Assembly (NCBI RefSeq): GCF_900107395.1 | Contig: NZ_FNPW01000006.1 | Span: 313,124-377,123, forward strand | Length of the DNA stretch: 64,000 nucleotides | Source: Pseudomonas sp. NFIX28 | GTDB lineage: Bacteria; Pseudomonadota; Gammaproteobacteria; Pseudomonadales; Pseudomonadaceae | Direction: 5' to 3' | In this document: positions 22,026-35,888 of the stretch, one piece after another | Numbering within the stretch: position 1 is the stretch's first letter | How the letters are laid out: each line of letters opens with the position of its first letter | Translations under genes and position numbers: made by a program | Notes under the pieces: model-generated | Told to the model about the DNA's origin: nothing | The model's input: only the letters and a program-made list of their open reading frames with translations | The model's database searches: none

Positions 22026-23108
22026 CTACCTCAGCTTCAGGGTGGCAAGGCCGATCAGCACGAGAATCACGGTGATGATCCAGAAGCGGACGATCACACG
22101 CGGCTCGGGCCAGCCCTTGAGTTCAAAATGGTGGTGAATCGGCGCCATGCGAAACACACGACGACCGGTCAACTTGAAGGAGGCCACCTGAATGACCACC
22201 GACAGGGTTTCCATCACGAACACGCCGCCCATGATGAACAGGACGATTTCCTGGCGAACGATCACCGCGATGGTGCCCAGGGCCGCGCCCAGCGCCAATG
22301 CGCCGACGTCGCCCATGAAGACTTGGGCCGGGTAAGTGTTGAACCACAAGAAGCCCAGCCCCGCACCAATCAGCGCGCCGCAGAAAACGATCAGCTCACC
22401 GGCCCCCGGGACATAAGGAATCAGCAGGTATTCAGCGAATTTCACGTTACCCGACAGGTAGCAGAAGATGCCCAGGGCGCCGCCCACCATCACGGTCGGC
22501 ATGATCGCCAGGCCGTCGAGGCCATCGGTCAGGTTGACCGCGTTGCTGGAGCCGACGATCACGAAATAGGTCAGGACCACGAAACCGATGCCCAGCGGAA
22601 TGCTGACGTCCTTGAGCATGGGAATCAGCAAGGTGGTTTCGACCGGGGTTTGCGCGGTGACATACAAGAAAATCGCCGCGCCCAGGCCAAATACCGATTG
22701 CCAGAAATACTTCCAGCGGCTCGGCAGGCCACGGGAGTTTTTCTCGATCACCTTGCGATAGTCATCGACCCAGCCGATGGCACCGAACAGCAGGGTGACC
22801 AGCAGCACCACCCACACATAGCGGTTGCTCAGGTCGGCCCACAGCAGGGTGCTGATACCGATTGCCGAAAGAATCAGTGCGCCGCCCATGGTCGGGGTAC
22901 CCGATTTGGAGAGGTGCGATTGCGGACCATCGTTACGCACGGCCTGGCCGATCTGGCGAGTCTGCAAAGTGCGGATCATCCACGGCCCCAGCCACAAGGA
23001 CAGCACCAGTGCAGTCAGTACCCCGAGAATCCCGCGCAGGGTCAGGTACTGAAAGACCGCGAAGCCTTTGTAGAACTGTTGCAGGTACTCCGCTAGCAGC
23101 AGCAGCAT
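22026..23108 (-). CDS. mraY: Phospho-N-acetylmuramoyl-pentapeptide transferase
   Basis: 360 aa from [20 protein letters not shown], about ten membrane helices. It moves phospho-MurNAc-pentapeptide to undecaprenyl phosphate to make lipid I. Motifs: [22 protein letters not shown] (Asp pair), [13 protein letters not shown] and [16 protein letters not shown]. The ATG overlaps the murF stop by one base (TGATG); an in-frame TTG one codon earlier is less likely. Confidence 0.98.
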   Translation of the reverse strand: MLLLLAEYLQQFYKGFAVFQYLTLRGILGVLTALVLSLWLGPWMIRTLQTRQIGQAVRNDGPQSHLSKSGTPTMGGALILSAIGISTLLWADLSNRYVWVVLLVTLLFGAIGWVDDYRKVIEKNSRGLPSRWKYFWQSVFGLGAAIFLYVTAQTPVETTLLIPMLKDVSIPLGIGFVVLTYFVIVGSSNAVNLTDGLDGLAIMPTVMVGGALGIFCYLSGNVKFAEYLLIPYVPGAGELIVFCGALIGAGLGFLWFNTYPAQVFMGDVGALALGAALGTIAVIVRQEIVLFIMGGVFVMETLSVVIQVASFKLTGRRVFRMAPIHHHFELKGWPEPRVIVRFWIITVILVLIGLATLKLR

Positions 23109-24475
23109 CAATGTTTCTCCGTGCTGGAATCACACAAAGCCGCGACGATGTTTTCCATCACCGCGCTGCGCGATCCCTTGATCAAAATAGTGGTGTTTGT
23201 ATCTTGCTCGGCGCCCAGGGCTGCGATCAGCTCGGCCTGGCTGGCGAAATGTTGGGCGTGCTCGCCGAAGGCCGCGACTGCATGGGCCATCATCGGGCCC
23301 ACGGCATAGAGCGCCGACACCTTGCCGGCCGCATAAGCACCCACTTCGCGGTGCCCCTGCTCCGCCCAATCGCCCAACTCGCCGATATCTCCGAGCACCA
23401 GGACGGTGCGGCCGGAAAAGCCGGCGAGTATATCAACGGCCGCGCACATTGACGTGGGGTTGGCGTTATAGGTGTCGTCGATGACCCGCATGCCGTTTTT
23501 CGCCAGCTGGGCGACGGTGCGCCCCTTGACCGGCTGCACCGCATTGAGCCCGGTGGCGATGCCGAATAGAGACACGCCCAGGGCATGGGCGGCGGCGGCC
23601 GCGGCCAGGGCATTGGCAACGTTATGGGTTCCCAGCAGGTTCAGCTGGACATGTTCGGAGTCGTTGCCAGCGTGCAGGGTAAAGTTCGGGCAACCGCGGG
23701 CATCGCGTTCGATATCCGAGGCGTAAAAATCGGCTGCACTGTTGCTCAGGGCGAAACTCAGCACCCGGCGGCCAGCGGCGCGGGCTTTCCAGATTGGGAA
23801 GGCCTTGTCGTCGAGATTGAGCACGGCGATTCCGGAAGCATCCAGCCCTTCGAGAATCTCGCCCTTGGCCTCGACGATTTTTTCCGGCCCGCCAAACTCG
23901 CCCACATGGGCGGTCCCGGCGTTATTGATAATGGCTACCTGCGGCTTGGTCATCGCCACGGTGTAGGCGATTTCGCCGATGCGCGAAGCCCCCAGCTCGA
24001 TCACTGCCGCGGTGTGCTCCGGGGCCAGTTCCAGCAGGGTCAAAGGTGCGCCCAGGTCGTTATTCAGATTGCCGCGTGTGGCAAGCACCGGCCCGCGCGT
24101 ACGCAGGATGCTCGCCAGCATTTCCTTGACCGTGGTCTTGCCGCTGGAGCCGGTAATCGCCGCTACAGGCTGGGTGAATGCCGCTCGATTCAGTGCCCCC
24201 AGCTGGCCAAGCGCCTGCCGGGTATCGCTGACCAGCAACTGCGGCAGCGTGCTGTCTGGCACTTCGCGCTCGACCAGGGCACCGACGGCACCTTTGGCGG
24301 CGACTTCATTCAGGTAGTCGTGCCCGTCGAAACGCGGCCCGGCCAAGGCAATGAAGAGTTGTCCCGGCTTGATTGCCCGACTGTCGATGCTCACGCCATC
24401 GAAACTGCAATCGCCAGCCAGCAGGCGCCCCGCCAGCGGTCCGCTCAGTTCACTGAGTTTCATGGCCTTAAGCAT
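23108..24475 (-). CDS. murF: UDP-MurNAc-tripeptide--D-alanyl-D-alanine ligase
   Basis: 455 aa. ATP loop [19 protein letters not shown], then [14 protein letters not shown] and [18 protein letters not shown] (the DxYNANP hallmark of MurF). It completes the pentapeptide with the product of DdlB. It overlaps murE by 8 bases with the ATG at 24475; an internal ATG at 24463 would remove the overlap but shorten the conserved N-terminus. Confidence 0.97.
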   Translation of the reverse strand: MLKAMKLSELSGPLAGRLLAGDCSFDGVSIDSRAIKPGQLFIALAGPRFDGHDYLNEVAAKGAVGALVEREVPDSTLPQLLVSDTRQALGQLGALNRAAFTQPVAAITGSSGKTTVKEMLASILRTRGPVLATRGNLNNDLGAPLTLLELAPEHTAAVIELGASRIGEIAYTVAMTKPQVAIINNAGTAHVGEFGGPEKIVEAKGEILEGLDASGIAVLNLDDKAFPIWKARAAGRRVLSFALSNSAADFYASDIERDARGCPNFTLHAGNDSEHVQLNLLGTHNVANALAAAAAAHALGVSLFGIATGLNAVQPVKGRTVAQLAKNGMRVIDDTYNANPTSMCAAVDILAGFSGRTVLVLGDIGELGDWAEQGHREVGAYAAGKVSALYAVGPMMAHAVAAFGEHAQHFASQAELIAALGAEQDTNTTILIKGSRSAVMENIVAALCDSSTEKH

Positions 24476-25930
24476 GGGCCACCTCCCACGCGGTCAGCGC
24501 CCGATCGGCTTCCACCAAGTCGGAGAAGTCGAGGCGCACGCCGTTGATTTCCTGATAGTCCTCGTGACCTTTACCGGCCAGGACAATGACATCGTCCGCC
24601 GAGGCCCCGGCAACCAGTCGCGCAATAGCCAGGCCACGACCAGAAACAAACTCGACCTTGTCCACAGCACTGAAACCGGCACGAATGTCATCGAAGATCT
24701 GCGCCGGATCTTCCGTACGCGGGTTGTCGTCAGTGACCAGCACGCCATCGGCCAGGCGCTCGACCACTTCCGCCATCAATGGACGCTTGCCGCGATCGCG
24801 ATCGCCACCGCAACCGAACAGGCACAGCAAACGACCCTTGGCGTGAGGACGCAGGGCCAGCAATACTTTTTCCAGGGCATCCGGGGTATGGGCGTAATCG
24901 ACCACCACCAGCGGTTGCGAGCCGCCACCCAGGCGCTGCATGCGGCCGGCCGGACCTTCCAGCTTCGGCAGCACGCGCAGGATCTCATCGAGGGCGTAAT
25001 CCAGGCCGAGCAAGGCGCCAACCGCAGCCAGCACGTTGCTCAGGTTGAAACGGCCGAGCAAGGTACTGCGCAGATGATGTTCACCCTGCGGCGTCACCAG
25101 GGTCGCACGCACGCCTTCGTCGTCGAATTGCGCTTCGCGGCAATACAGGTAGGCGCGAGGATCCTCGAGGCTGTAGGTGATGAGCCGCGAATCCTGCTCG
25201 TCGCCGGCCAACAGGCGGCCGAATTCATCGTCGAGATTGATGACCCGGCAACCCAGGTCGGTCCAGCCGAACAGCTTGGCCTTGGTGGAGCCATAGGCTT
25301 CCATGGTCCCGTGATAATCCAGATGGTCGCGAGACAGGTTGGTCAGCACCGCCACATCGAAGGCCAAGGCGCTGACGCGGCCCTGGTCGAGACCGTGGGA
25401 CGACACTTCCATCGCGACGGCTTTGGCGCCGGCCTTTTTCAGGTCGGCCAGGGTGGCCTGCACGGCAATCGGGTTCGGCGTGGTGTGCATCCCGCTTTGC
25501 AGGGAGCCATAAAAACCAGTGCCCAGGGTGCCGACGATACCGCAGTGCTGGCCCAGCAGATCGAGCGCCTGCGCCACCAATTGGGTCACGCTGGTCTTGC
25601 CGTTGGTGCCGGTCACGCCAATCAGATTGAGGTTGCGACTCGGATCGCCATAAAAACGCCCGGCGATATCCGACAGTTGCGCAGCCAGGCCTTTGACCGG
25701 AATCAGCGGCACGTCGGTAATCGGCAGAACGGTAGCGCCTTCGACTTCATAAGCCACGGCAGCCGCGCCGCGCTGCAAGGCATCGGCAATGTGCGCACGT
25801 CCGTCGAACTTGCCGCCAGGCACCGCGAGAAACAGATCGCCAGCACGCACATTGCGGCTGTCGAGGGTCAGTTCGCGAATCAGCAGATCACGGCCAGCGT
25901 GGGCGAAAATCTTGTTCAGGCTAAGAGACA

Positions 25931-25931
<1 letters not shown>
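24468..25931 (-). CDS. murE: UDP-MurNAc-tripeptide synthetase (meso-DAP adding)
   Basis: 487 aa. ATP loop GVTGTNGKTSVTQLVAQ, then LTNLSRDHLDYHGTMEAYG. TDDNPRTEDP contains the DNPR motif that marks meso-diaminopimelate-adding MurE of Gram-negatives. The start overlaps the ftsI stop by one base (TGATG). Confidence 0.98.
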
Positions 25932-27944
<2,013 letters not shown>

Positions 27945-27948
<4 letters not shown>

Positions 27949-28892
27949 CGCAGCTTCTCCGCAACGCGCATGACAGCACTACGGGAACGTGGGTTGGCTT
28001 TAAGCTCGGCATCGGAGGCCGTCTGCGCTTTGCCATGGACTTTGATTTTCGGCTCGAAAGCCACGTGACGCACCGGCAGGTTGCGAGGCAGGTTATCCGC
28101 CTCGCCCTTGACCAATTTGCGCATGAACAGTTTGACGATTCGGTCTTCCAGCGAATGGAAGCTGATGACCACCAGGCGACCGCCGATTTCCAGGCACTCC
28201 AGCGCGGCTTCGAGGCCGGCCTCCAGATCGCCGAGTTCATTGTTGACGTGAATGCGCAGCCCCTGGAACGCGCGGGTTGCCGGGTTCTTGCCCTTTTCCC
28301 ACGCAGGGTTGGCGACTTTCAAGACTTCCGCCAGGTCGGCGGTACGCTCGAACGGCTTGATGTCACGGCGTTCCACAACGGCACGAGCCATGCGGCCGGA
28401 GAAACGTTCTTCGCCATATTCCTTGAATACCCGGGCGATTTCTTCCACCGGCGCGGTATTGACGAACTCCGCCGCGCTGATGCCGCGGGACGGGTCCATG
28501 CGCATATCCAAGGGGCCATCATTGAGAAAACTGAAGCCGCGCTCAGGATCGTCGAGCTGCGGCGAAGACACCCCCAGGTCGAGCAGCACGCCACTGACCT
28601 TGCCATCAAGGCCGCGCTCCGCGACTTCAGAACCCAGCTCGGCAAAGCTGCGCTGCACAACGACAAAGCGGCCGTCTTCGGCCGCTAGCGCTTGCCCGGT
28701 GGCAATCGCTTGAGGATCTTTGTCGAACCCGAGCAGCCGGCCATCCGGCCCAAGCTTGCTGAGGATCAAACGACTATGACCGCCGCGACCGAAGGTGCCG
28801 TCCAGATAGCAGCCATCAGGACGTACGGCGAGAGCCTCGACGGCTTCGTCAAGCAGTACGGTGATGTGGTTAAAGCCGCTATCAATAGTCAC
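27945..28892 (-). CDS. rsmH: 16S rRNA (cytosine(1402)-N4)-methyltransferase
   Basis: 315 aa, GTG start overlapping the mraZ stop (GTGA). SAM site [16 protein letters not shown], then [20 protein letters not shown] and [15 protein letters not shown], all RsmH/MraW signatures. It methylates C1402 of 16S rRNA together with RsmI, whose gene lies 2 kb away here. Second gene of the dcw operon. Confidence 0.97.
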
Positions 28893-29344
28893 AGGATCAA
28901 ATCACGCAGTTCATCAGGCATGGCGCCCGGTTGTTGAATAGCTGCCAGGTCCGCTGCGGAAACAGCATTCCAGGCATCCTCGTCCCACAATTGGAACTTG
29001 TTCAGTTGGCCTACCAACATTGCGCGCTTGTCCAACTTGGCATATTCGCGCAGACGCGGCGGAACCAGAAAACGACCACTGCCATCGAGCTCGAGATCGA
29101 CGGCATTACCAATCAGCAAACGCTGCAAGCGACGGTTTTCCTCACGTAGCGAAGGCAGGGCACGCAGTTTGGTTTCAATAATTTCCCACTCATCGAGGGG
29201 ATAAACACACAAACACGGATCAACGGCATCAATAGTGACGATAAGTTGCCCGGAACTACGCGAAACGAGCTCGTCACGGTACCGGCTCGGCATGGCGAGA
29301 CGGCCCTTTGCATCGAGACTGATAGCGTTAGCTCCGCGAAACAC
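28889..29344 (-). CDS. mraZ: Transcriptional regulator MraZ
   Basis: 151 aa, GTG start. Two SpoVT/AbrB-like repeats, [20 protein letters not shown] and the second around [17 protein letters not shown]; the D-x-x-G-R motif is present in both. MraZ is the DNA-binding repressor of its own operon. Three GTGGN repeats at 10-base spacing lie 42-66 bases upstream of its start, just below the promoter, as expected for autorepression. Confidence 0.97.
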   Translation of the reverse strand: MFRGANAISLDAKGRLAMPSRYRDELVSRSSGQLIVTIDAVDPCLCVYPLDEWEIIETKLRALPSLREENRRLQRLLIGNAVDLELDGSGRFLVPPRLREYAKLDKRAMLVGQLNKFQLWDEDAWNAVSAADLAAIQQPGAMPDELRDLIL

Positions 29345-29385
29345 GTCAGCGTTTCTCCAAATTTTAGCGTTTTACGCCCAAAAAA

Positions 29386-29410
29386 CCCACTTCATGCCAC
29401 TTTCCGCCAC
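29386..29410 (-). promoter_or_regulatory. Three MraZ boxes
   Basis: On the minus strand GTGGC, GTGGC and GTGGG occur at 29410-29406, 29400-29396 and 29390-29386, each separated by 5 bases. This is the spacing known for MraZ operators (TGGGN repeats with 5-base gaps in E. coli). They sit directly after the expected transcription start. Confidence 0.8.
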
Positions 29411-29418
29411 TTGCGCAC

Positions 29419-29448
29419 ACTATAGGAATGCGCCCACCACACCGTCAA
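29419..29448 (-). promoter_or_regulatory. Main dcw promoter (Pmra)
   Basis: On the minus strand TTGACG (29448-29443), an 18-base spacer and TATAGT (29424-29419) form a strong sigma-70 promoter. The expected start near 29412 is just before the MraZ boxes. Confidence 0.8.
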
Positions 29449-29651
29449 GGCACGGAGCGACGGAAAAGCCTTATAGAACGGAGATTTAGGAGACTAAAAG
29501 GAGGGGTAACGGGAATTTGGCGAAGGATTTGATGCAATAACTTCAACCAGCTCAAGAAGCTGTGCCGCGAAGTTAAAGTGATTTATTAAGAGTAAGATCT
29601 TTTCGGTATTACAAAAGCACTTCTGCTATTGATTCAAGCAGGGAGGGAAAA
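29449..29651. other. Intergenic region without recognised gene
   Basis: About 200 AT-richer bases between the dcw promoter and rnpB. I see no coding frame with a ribosome site. AGAAGTGCTTTTG and neighbouring T-rich runs on the minus strand may help end rnpB transcription, but no clean terminator hairpin is visible. Confidence 0.5.
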
Positions 29652-30007
29652 GGTGGAGAGTCGATCTGTAAGCCGGGTTCTGTCGAGGACAGTCATTCCT
29701 CTACGATGGCCATCACTGGACATCTTTAGCAACCTACCCGGTTCCAGCGCGGGCCACGCCTTGGAACCCTATTTGGTCTTGCTCCGAGTGGGGTTTACCT
29801 AGCCACGAACTGTTACCAGACGTGCGGTGCGCTCTTACCGCACCTTTTCACCCTTACCGGCACCGAAGTGCTTAGGCGGTTATTTTCTGTGGCACTTTCC
29901 GTAGGCTCACGCCTCCCAGGCATTACCTGGCACTCCGCCCTATGGAGCCCGGACTTTCCTCCCCCCTCTAATTTTCATAGAGGGCAGCGACTGTCCAATC
30001 GACTCTC
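29652..30007 (-). ncRNA. rnpB: RNase P RNA (class A)
   Basis: The minus strand reads AGAGTCGATTGGACAGTCGC at the 5' end and GGCTTACAGATCGACTCTCC at the 3' end; the two ends pair through GAGTCGAT / ATCGACTC (helix P1), the mark of bacterial RNase P RNA. The central parts include GAGGAAAGTCCGGGCTCCAT (the universal GAGGAAAGUCCGGGCU core), and further on the conserved ACAGAA near AACCCGGCTTA. About 356 bases, normal for gamma-proteobacteria. It trims the 5' ends of tRNA precursors. Ends are accurate to a few bases. Confidence 0.96.
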
Positions 30008-30015
30008 CGCCGCGC

Positions 30016-30044
30016 AGGTTAACGGCAGAGCGGCGGAAGAACAA
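30016..30044 (-). promoter_or_regulatory. Putative rnpB promoter
   Basis: On the minus strand TTGTTC (30044-30039), 17-base spacer, TAACCT (30021-30016), placing the start at about the 5' end of the RNA. Fair match to sigma-70, pattern only. Confidence 0.45.
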
Positions 30045-30079
30045 GCGATAAAAGCCCTTTGCCATTCCGCCGACAGCGT

Positions 30080-30952
30080 TTACTCGCCTTTCTGTTTATC
30101 CAGCGCCACCTGATAGAGAACATTCTTGCGCACGCCGGTAATTTCCGCCGCCAATGCCGCAGCCCGCTTGAGCGGCATTTCCTTGAGCAGCAGATCGAGA
30201 ACCCGCATCGCCTCACCACTCACGGCCTCGTCGCTGTCAGGGGCCGACCACCCCGCCACCAATACCACGCATTCGCCACGCTGCTGATTGCTATCCGCTT
30301 CAACGAAGGCTCGCAACTCTGCAAGCGGCAACCCCTTGAGAGTTTCAAAGGTCTTGGTCAACTCTCGAGCCAGCAACGCCGGACGCTCTCCACCGAACAC
30401 CAATTCCATATCCTGCAAACATTCGAGGATGCGGTGTGGTGCCTCATAGAAGATCAGCGTGCGCGGTTCTTCCTTTAATAGCTCAAGGCGCCCACGCCGC
30501 CCGACAGCCTTGGCCGGCAAAAAACCCTCGAAAATAAAACGATCGGAAGGCAACCCAGCCGCCGACAAGGCTGCAATCAACGCACAGGCCCCAGGAATGG
30601 GAACGACATTGATACCCGCCGCCCGCGCCTGACGCACCAAGTGGTAACCAGGGTCAGAGATCAGCGGTGTGCCCGCATCGGAAATCAGCGCAACGCTGTC
30701 TCCCGCCAACAAGCGAGTCAGGAAACGACTGCCTTCATCCCGTTCGTTGTGCTCGTGACAGGCAGCCAATGGAGTGGAAATCCCGAAGTGCTGCATCAAG
30801 CGCTGCGAGTGACGAGTGTCTTCGGCGGCGATCAGCGCCACCTCGCGCAAGATCTTCAAGGCCCGGGCACTGATGTCGTCCAGGTTGCCGATGGGCGTCG
30901 CCACCACATAAAGCGAGCCAGCAGCGGAATTCAAAGAACCTGGAGCAGTCAA
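30080..30952 (-). CDS. rsmI: 16S rRNA (cytidine(1402)-2'-O)-methyltransferase
   Basis: 290 aa if started at the TTG at 30952, which has AGAGG seven bases upstream and gives (M)TAPGSLNSAAGSLYVVATPI, the usual N-terminus. A GTG three codons earlier and a longer frame to 31075 are less likely. Tetrapyrrole-methylase fold: YVVATPIGNLDDISARA, AAEDTRHSQRLMQHFG, LISDAGTPLISDPGYHLV and VPIPGACALIAALSAAGLPS. It acts with RsmH on C1402 of 16S rRNA. It diverges from lpoA. Confidence 0.93.
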   Translation of the reverse strand: MTAPGSLNSAAGSLYVVATPIGNLDDISARALKILREVALIAAEDTRHSQRLMQHFGISTPLAACHEHNERDEGSRFLTRLLAGDSVALISDAGTPLISDPGYHLVRQARAAGINVVPIPGACALIAALSAAGLPSDRFIFEGFLPAKAVGRRGRLELLKEEPRTLIFYEAPHRILECLQDMELVFGGERPALLARELTKTFETLKGLPLAELRAFVEADSNQQRGECVVLVAGWSAPDSDEAVSGEAMRVLDLLLKEMPLKRAAALAAEITGVRKNVLYQVALDKQKGE

Positions 30953-31172
30953 AGCGCACACCTCTTGATCGGTAAAAGCGCCATTGTAGCGCGTAGATGC
31001 CTTCGCAATACGCCTCGCAGGCAGCTTGTGCCTATCAATAGCAGCAGCCATTCCAAAGCCCTGCAACATTTGCACGACCTAAAATAGACGGTTTATTGCC
31101 AGCAACATCGCGCCCCGGCCAGCGCTTGGGTACAATTCCACGCTAATTTGATCGAGTATCAGGAACACTTAC

Positions 31173-32983
31173 ATGATCGCTTGCCTGCGGCTGCTCTCTG
31201 CCCTCTGCCTTGCTGCCCTTCTGGCGGCTTGCGCCAGCTCGCCCTCCTCCAGCCTTGGCGAACTTCCACGGACCCCGGATGCCAGCATCGAGCAACTGCT
31301 CGAACAGGCCGCCAACAGCAAGACACCTGACAAGGCAGCCCTGCTGCGCTTGAGCGCAGCCGACCTGGCCTATCGCCAGGGCAATGCTGGCCAGGCAGCG
31401 CAAATCCTGCAGCAAGTACCGATGGAGCAGCTCAAGCCCGGCCAACAGGTTTTTGCCAGCACCCTGGCCGCCGAACTCGCCATGAGCCGCAACCAGCCAA
31501 AGGCGGCCCTGACCGCTCTGAGCCACCCAAGCCTGCAACGCCTGGGCGAACTGCCGGAAGAGCAGCAGATCCGCACCGGCACTGTCCATGCTCGCGCACT
31601 CGAGGCGGACGGCCAGGCGCTTGCAGCAGCACGGGAGCGCATCTTCATTGCTCCACTGCTCAAGGACGATGCCGCCAGCAAAAACCATGAAGCCATCTGG
31701 GCCTTGATCGCCAGCTTGCCGACCGACCAACTGCAAGCCGTCAGCAACGACGACCTGGGCGGCTGGATGAGCCTGGCGCTGGCGGTAAAGACGGCTGGCA
31801 CCCTGGAACAACAGCAGGCCGCCATCGACAACTGGCGCGCACAGAACCCCAAGCACCCGGCCGCCATTCAACTGCCGCTGCCGCTGACCAAACTCAAGGA
31901 ACTGGCTAGCCAGCCGCTGTCCAAGATCGCCCTGCTGCTGCCGCAGGACGGCCCGCTGGCCGCGGTCTCCAAGGCCCTGCGCGATGGCTTCATGGCCGCG
32001 CACTATCAGGCCCAGCAAGCCGGCCAGAAACCACCCAGCATCGAGTTCTACGACAGCTCGCGCCTGACCTCGCTGGATGACTTCTATCGCAAGGCCCAGG
32101 CAGATGGCGTGCAACTGGTTGTCGGCCCCCTGGAAAAACCGCTGGTCAAACAACTCGCTGCTCGCCCGCAACTGCCTATCACCACCCTGGCATTGAATTA
32201 CAGCGAAGGTGAACAAGGCCCTGCGCAACTGTTCCAGTTCGGCCTAGCCGCCGAAGACGAAGCCCGCGAGGTCTCCCGCCGTGCCCGCGCCGACGGCCTG
32301 CACCGCGCTGCGGTCCTGGTGCCACGCGGCGAATGGGGTGATCGCGTGCTCAAGGCTTTCCGCCAGGACTGGGAAAGCAACGGCGGTAGCGTGGTCGGTA
32401 TCGAACGCGTCGATCAGCCGGTAGCCCTGGCCCAGCAAATTGCCGACCTGTTCCAACTGCGTCAAAGCGAAGCCCGCGCCAAGAGCCTGCAGAACGCCGC
32501 CGGCACCCAGGTAGCGGCACAACCTTCGCGTCGCCAGGACATCGAATTCATTTTCCTGGCCTCCACCCCGCAACAGGCACAGCAGATCAAACCGACCCTG
32601 AACTTTCAGTACGCCGGCGATGTACCGGTCTATGCCACTTCGCATGTCTTCAGCGCCAGCGGCGACCAGAACCAGTACAACGACATGAACGGCGTACGCT
32701 TCTGCGAAACTCCCTGGCTGCTGGATGCCAATGACCCACTGCGCCAGCAGGTAGCCGCGCAATGGCCACAAGCTGGCGGCAGCCTGGGCCGACTGTATGC
32801 AATGGGCGTCGACGCCTACCGACTGGCACCCCGCCTGGGGCAACTCAAGGCGCTGCCGGACAGCCGAATCGACGGCCTGTCAGGCAGCCTGACCATGAGC
32901 CCGAGCCAGCGCATTCAACGCCAGTTGCCGTGGGCCGAGTTCGTCAGCGGCCAGGTCACCCGCCTGCCTGATACCCCGCGCTA

Positions 32984-32984
<1 letters not shown>
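31173..32984 (+). CDS. lpoA: Penicillin-binding protein activator LpoA
   Basis: 603 aa. Lipoprotein signal peptide MIACLRLLSALCLAALLAAC with lipobox LAAC. An N-terminal helical TPR-like part (about 30-250) is followed by a periplasmic-binding-protein-like C-terminal domain (about 255-600; KIALLLPQDGPLAAVSKALRDGFMAA, VVGPLEKPLVKQLA, YATSHVFSASGDQN). LpoA is the outer-membrane activator of PBP1A. It begins the lpoA-yraN-diaA-dolP cluster and overlaps yraN by one base. Confidence 0.94.
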
Positions 32985-34631
<1,647 letters not shown>

Positions 34632-34652
34632 TGTAAACGAAAGGTACAGGTA

Positions 34653-34686
34653 CAAAAAAGGCGATCCGGATGGATCGCCTTTTTTA
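34653..34686. terminator. Bidirectional terminator between dolP and sspB
   Basis: Stem AAAAGGCGATCC / GGATCGCCTTTT with a 4-base loop, A-run on one side and T-run on the other, so it can end both convergent genes. Confidence 0.9.
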
Positions 34687-35103
34687 TTACTTCACGACCT
34701 TCAGACTAGGCCGACCACTTGGGCGTGGCGGCTCGGTATCCGGTGGCGGGATGTCATCATCCGGCTCGATTTCATCGTCCTCGTCATCCAGGGGCGACTC
34801 CAGATCGAACACCATACCCTGACCATTCTCCCGAGCATAAATACCCAGGATCGCTGGCACAGGAACGTACAAACTATGCGGGACGCCACCGAAGCGCCCC
34901 TCGAAAGTCACCACTTCGTTATCCATGTGCAGATGGCGCACGGCACTTGGCGAAATGTTCAGGACAATCTGCCCGTCACTGGCAAAACCCTGAGGCACCT
35001 GCACCGCCGGATACTCGGAATTGACCAGCATGTGCGGGGTGCAATCGTTGTCCACAATCCACTCGTAGAGCGCGCGGACCAGATAAGGTCGACTGGAGTT
35101 CAT
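34687..35103 (-). CDS. sspB: ClpXP protease specificity-enhancing factor SspB
   Basis: 138 aa. MNSSRPYLVRALYEWIVDND, VPQGFASDGQIVLNISPSAV and FGGVPHSLYVPVPAILGIYA form the SspB fold that captures ssrA-tagged peptides. The acidic linker (about 100-125, DDEDDEIEPDD) leads to the C-terminal XB motif PSLKVVK that docks on ClpX. It lies 16 bases after sspA in one operon. Confidence 0.95.
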   Translation of the reverse strand: MNSSRPYLVRALYEWIVDNDCTPHMLVNSEYPAVQVPQGFASDGQIVLNISPSAVRHLHMDNEVVTFEGRFGGVPHSLYVPVPAILGIYARENGQGMVFDLESPLDDEDDEIEPDDDIPPPDTEPPRPSGRPSLKVVK

Positions 35104-35119
35104 AGCGGCTCCTTAAGCC

Positions 35120-35737
35120 TTAGCGCATGTCGCGTTCAACGCCAGACAGGCTTGCCTGGAACGTCTCACGGGCGAACTGGCGCTCCATATAATCAAGCAA
35201 CGGCTTGGCTTGCCGTGGCAATTCAATACCCAGAATCGGTAATCTCCAGAGTATTGGCAATAGGCAGCAATCCACCAGACTTTGTTCCTCACTGAGGAAA
35301 AACGGCTTTTCCGCGAACAGCGGCGACACACCGGTCAGGCTCTCACGCAGCTCTTTACGGGCCTGGGCCCGAGCCGCTTCCTTGGTCCGGGAATCCAGTA
35401 TCTGGTCCACCAGCCCACACCAGTCGCGCTGGATCCGGTGAATCAGCAGGCGGCTGTTGGCACGCGCCACAGGGTAAACCGGCAGCAGTGGCGGGTGCGG
35501 GTAACGCTCATCCAGATATTCCATCACCACGGTCGACTCCCACAACGCCAGGTCACGATCGACCAGCGTGGGCAGACTGCCGTAAGGGTTCACTTCGATC
35601 AGTTTCGGCGGCTGACGCCCCGCCTCCACACTGATGATCTCGGCGCTGACACCCTTCTCTGCGAGCACGATGCGTACCCGGTGGGAATAGTGGTCGGCGG
35701 GGTCGGAGTAACAGGCCAACCGATTGGTCACGCCCAT
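35120..35737 (-). CDS. sspA: Stringent starvation protein A
   Basis: 205 aa, GST-like fold: thioredoxin-like N-domain ([20 protein letters not shown]) without a catalytic serine/tyrosine of true GSTs, and a helical C-domain. SspA binds RNA polymerase and regulates stationary-phase, virulence and acid-resistance genes. It is the first gene of the sspA-sspB pair. Confidence 0.95.
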   Translation of the reverse strand: MGVTNRLACYSDPADHYSHRVRIVLAEKGVSAEIISVEAGRQPPKLIEVNPYGSLPTLVDRDLALWESTVVMEYLDERYPHPPLLPVYPVARANSRLLIHRIQRDWCGLVDQILDSRTKEAARAQARKELRESLTGVSPLFAEKPFFLSEEQSLVDCCLLPILWRLPILGIELPRQAKPLLDYMERQFARETFQASLSGVERDMR

Positions 35738-35782
35738 GGCGGTCCTCCTCGCTTGTTGAAATTATCGGAAGCAGAAAAACGA

Positions 35783-35859
35783 GCGCGCCCAGAGGGCGCC
35801 TCCCGTAACGCCTGGATGACCCAGACTCGTTACACCTTCAGAGACGCCCTTGGGCGCGC
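35783..35859. repeat. Long imperfect inverted repeat between petC and sspA
   Basis: GCGCGCCCAGAGGGCGCCTC (35783-35802) pairs with GAGACGCCCTTGGGCGCGC (35841-35859), and CGTAACG just inside pairs with CGTTAC, giving a stem of about 25 bp with few mismatches and a loop of about 17 bases. It lies after petC and before sspA. It may terminate the pet operon or be a structured leader, but there is no T-run. Confidence 0.6.
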
Positions 35860-35888
35860 ACGATTAACAGCAATGAATTACAGCTTTA

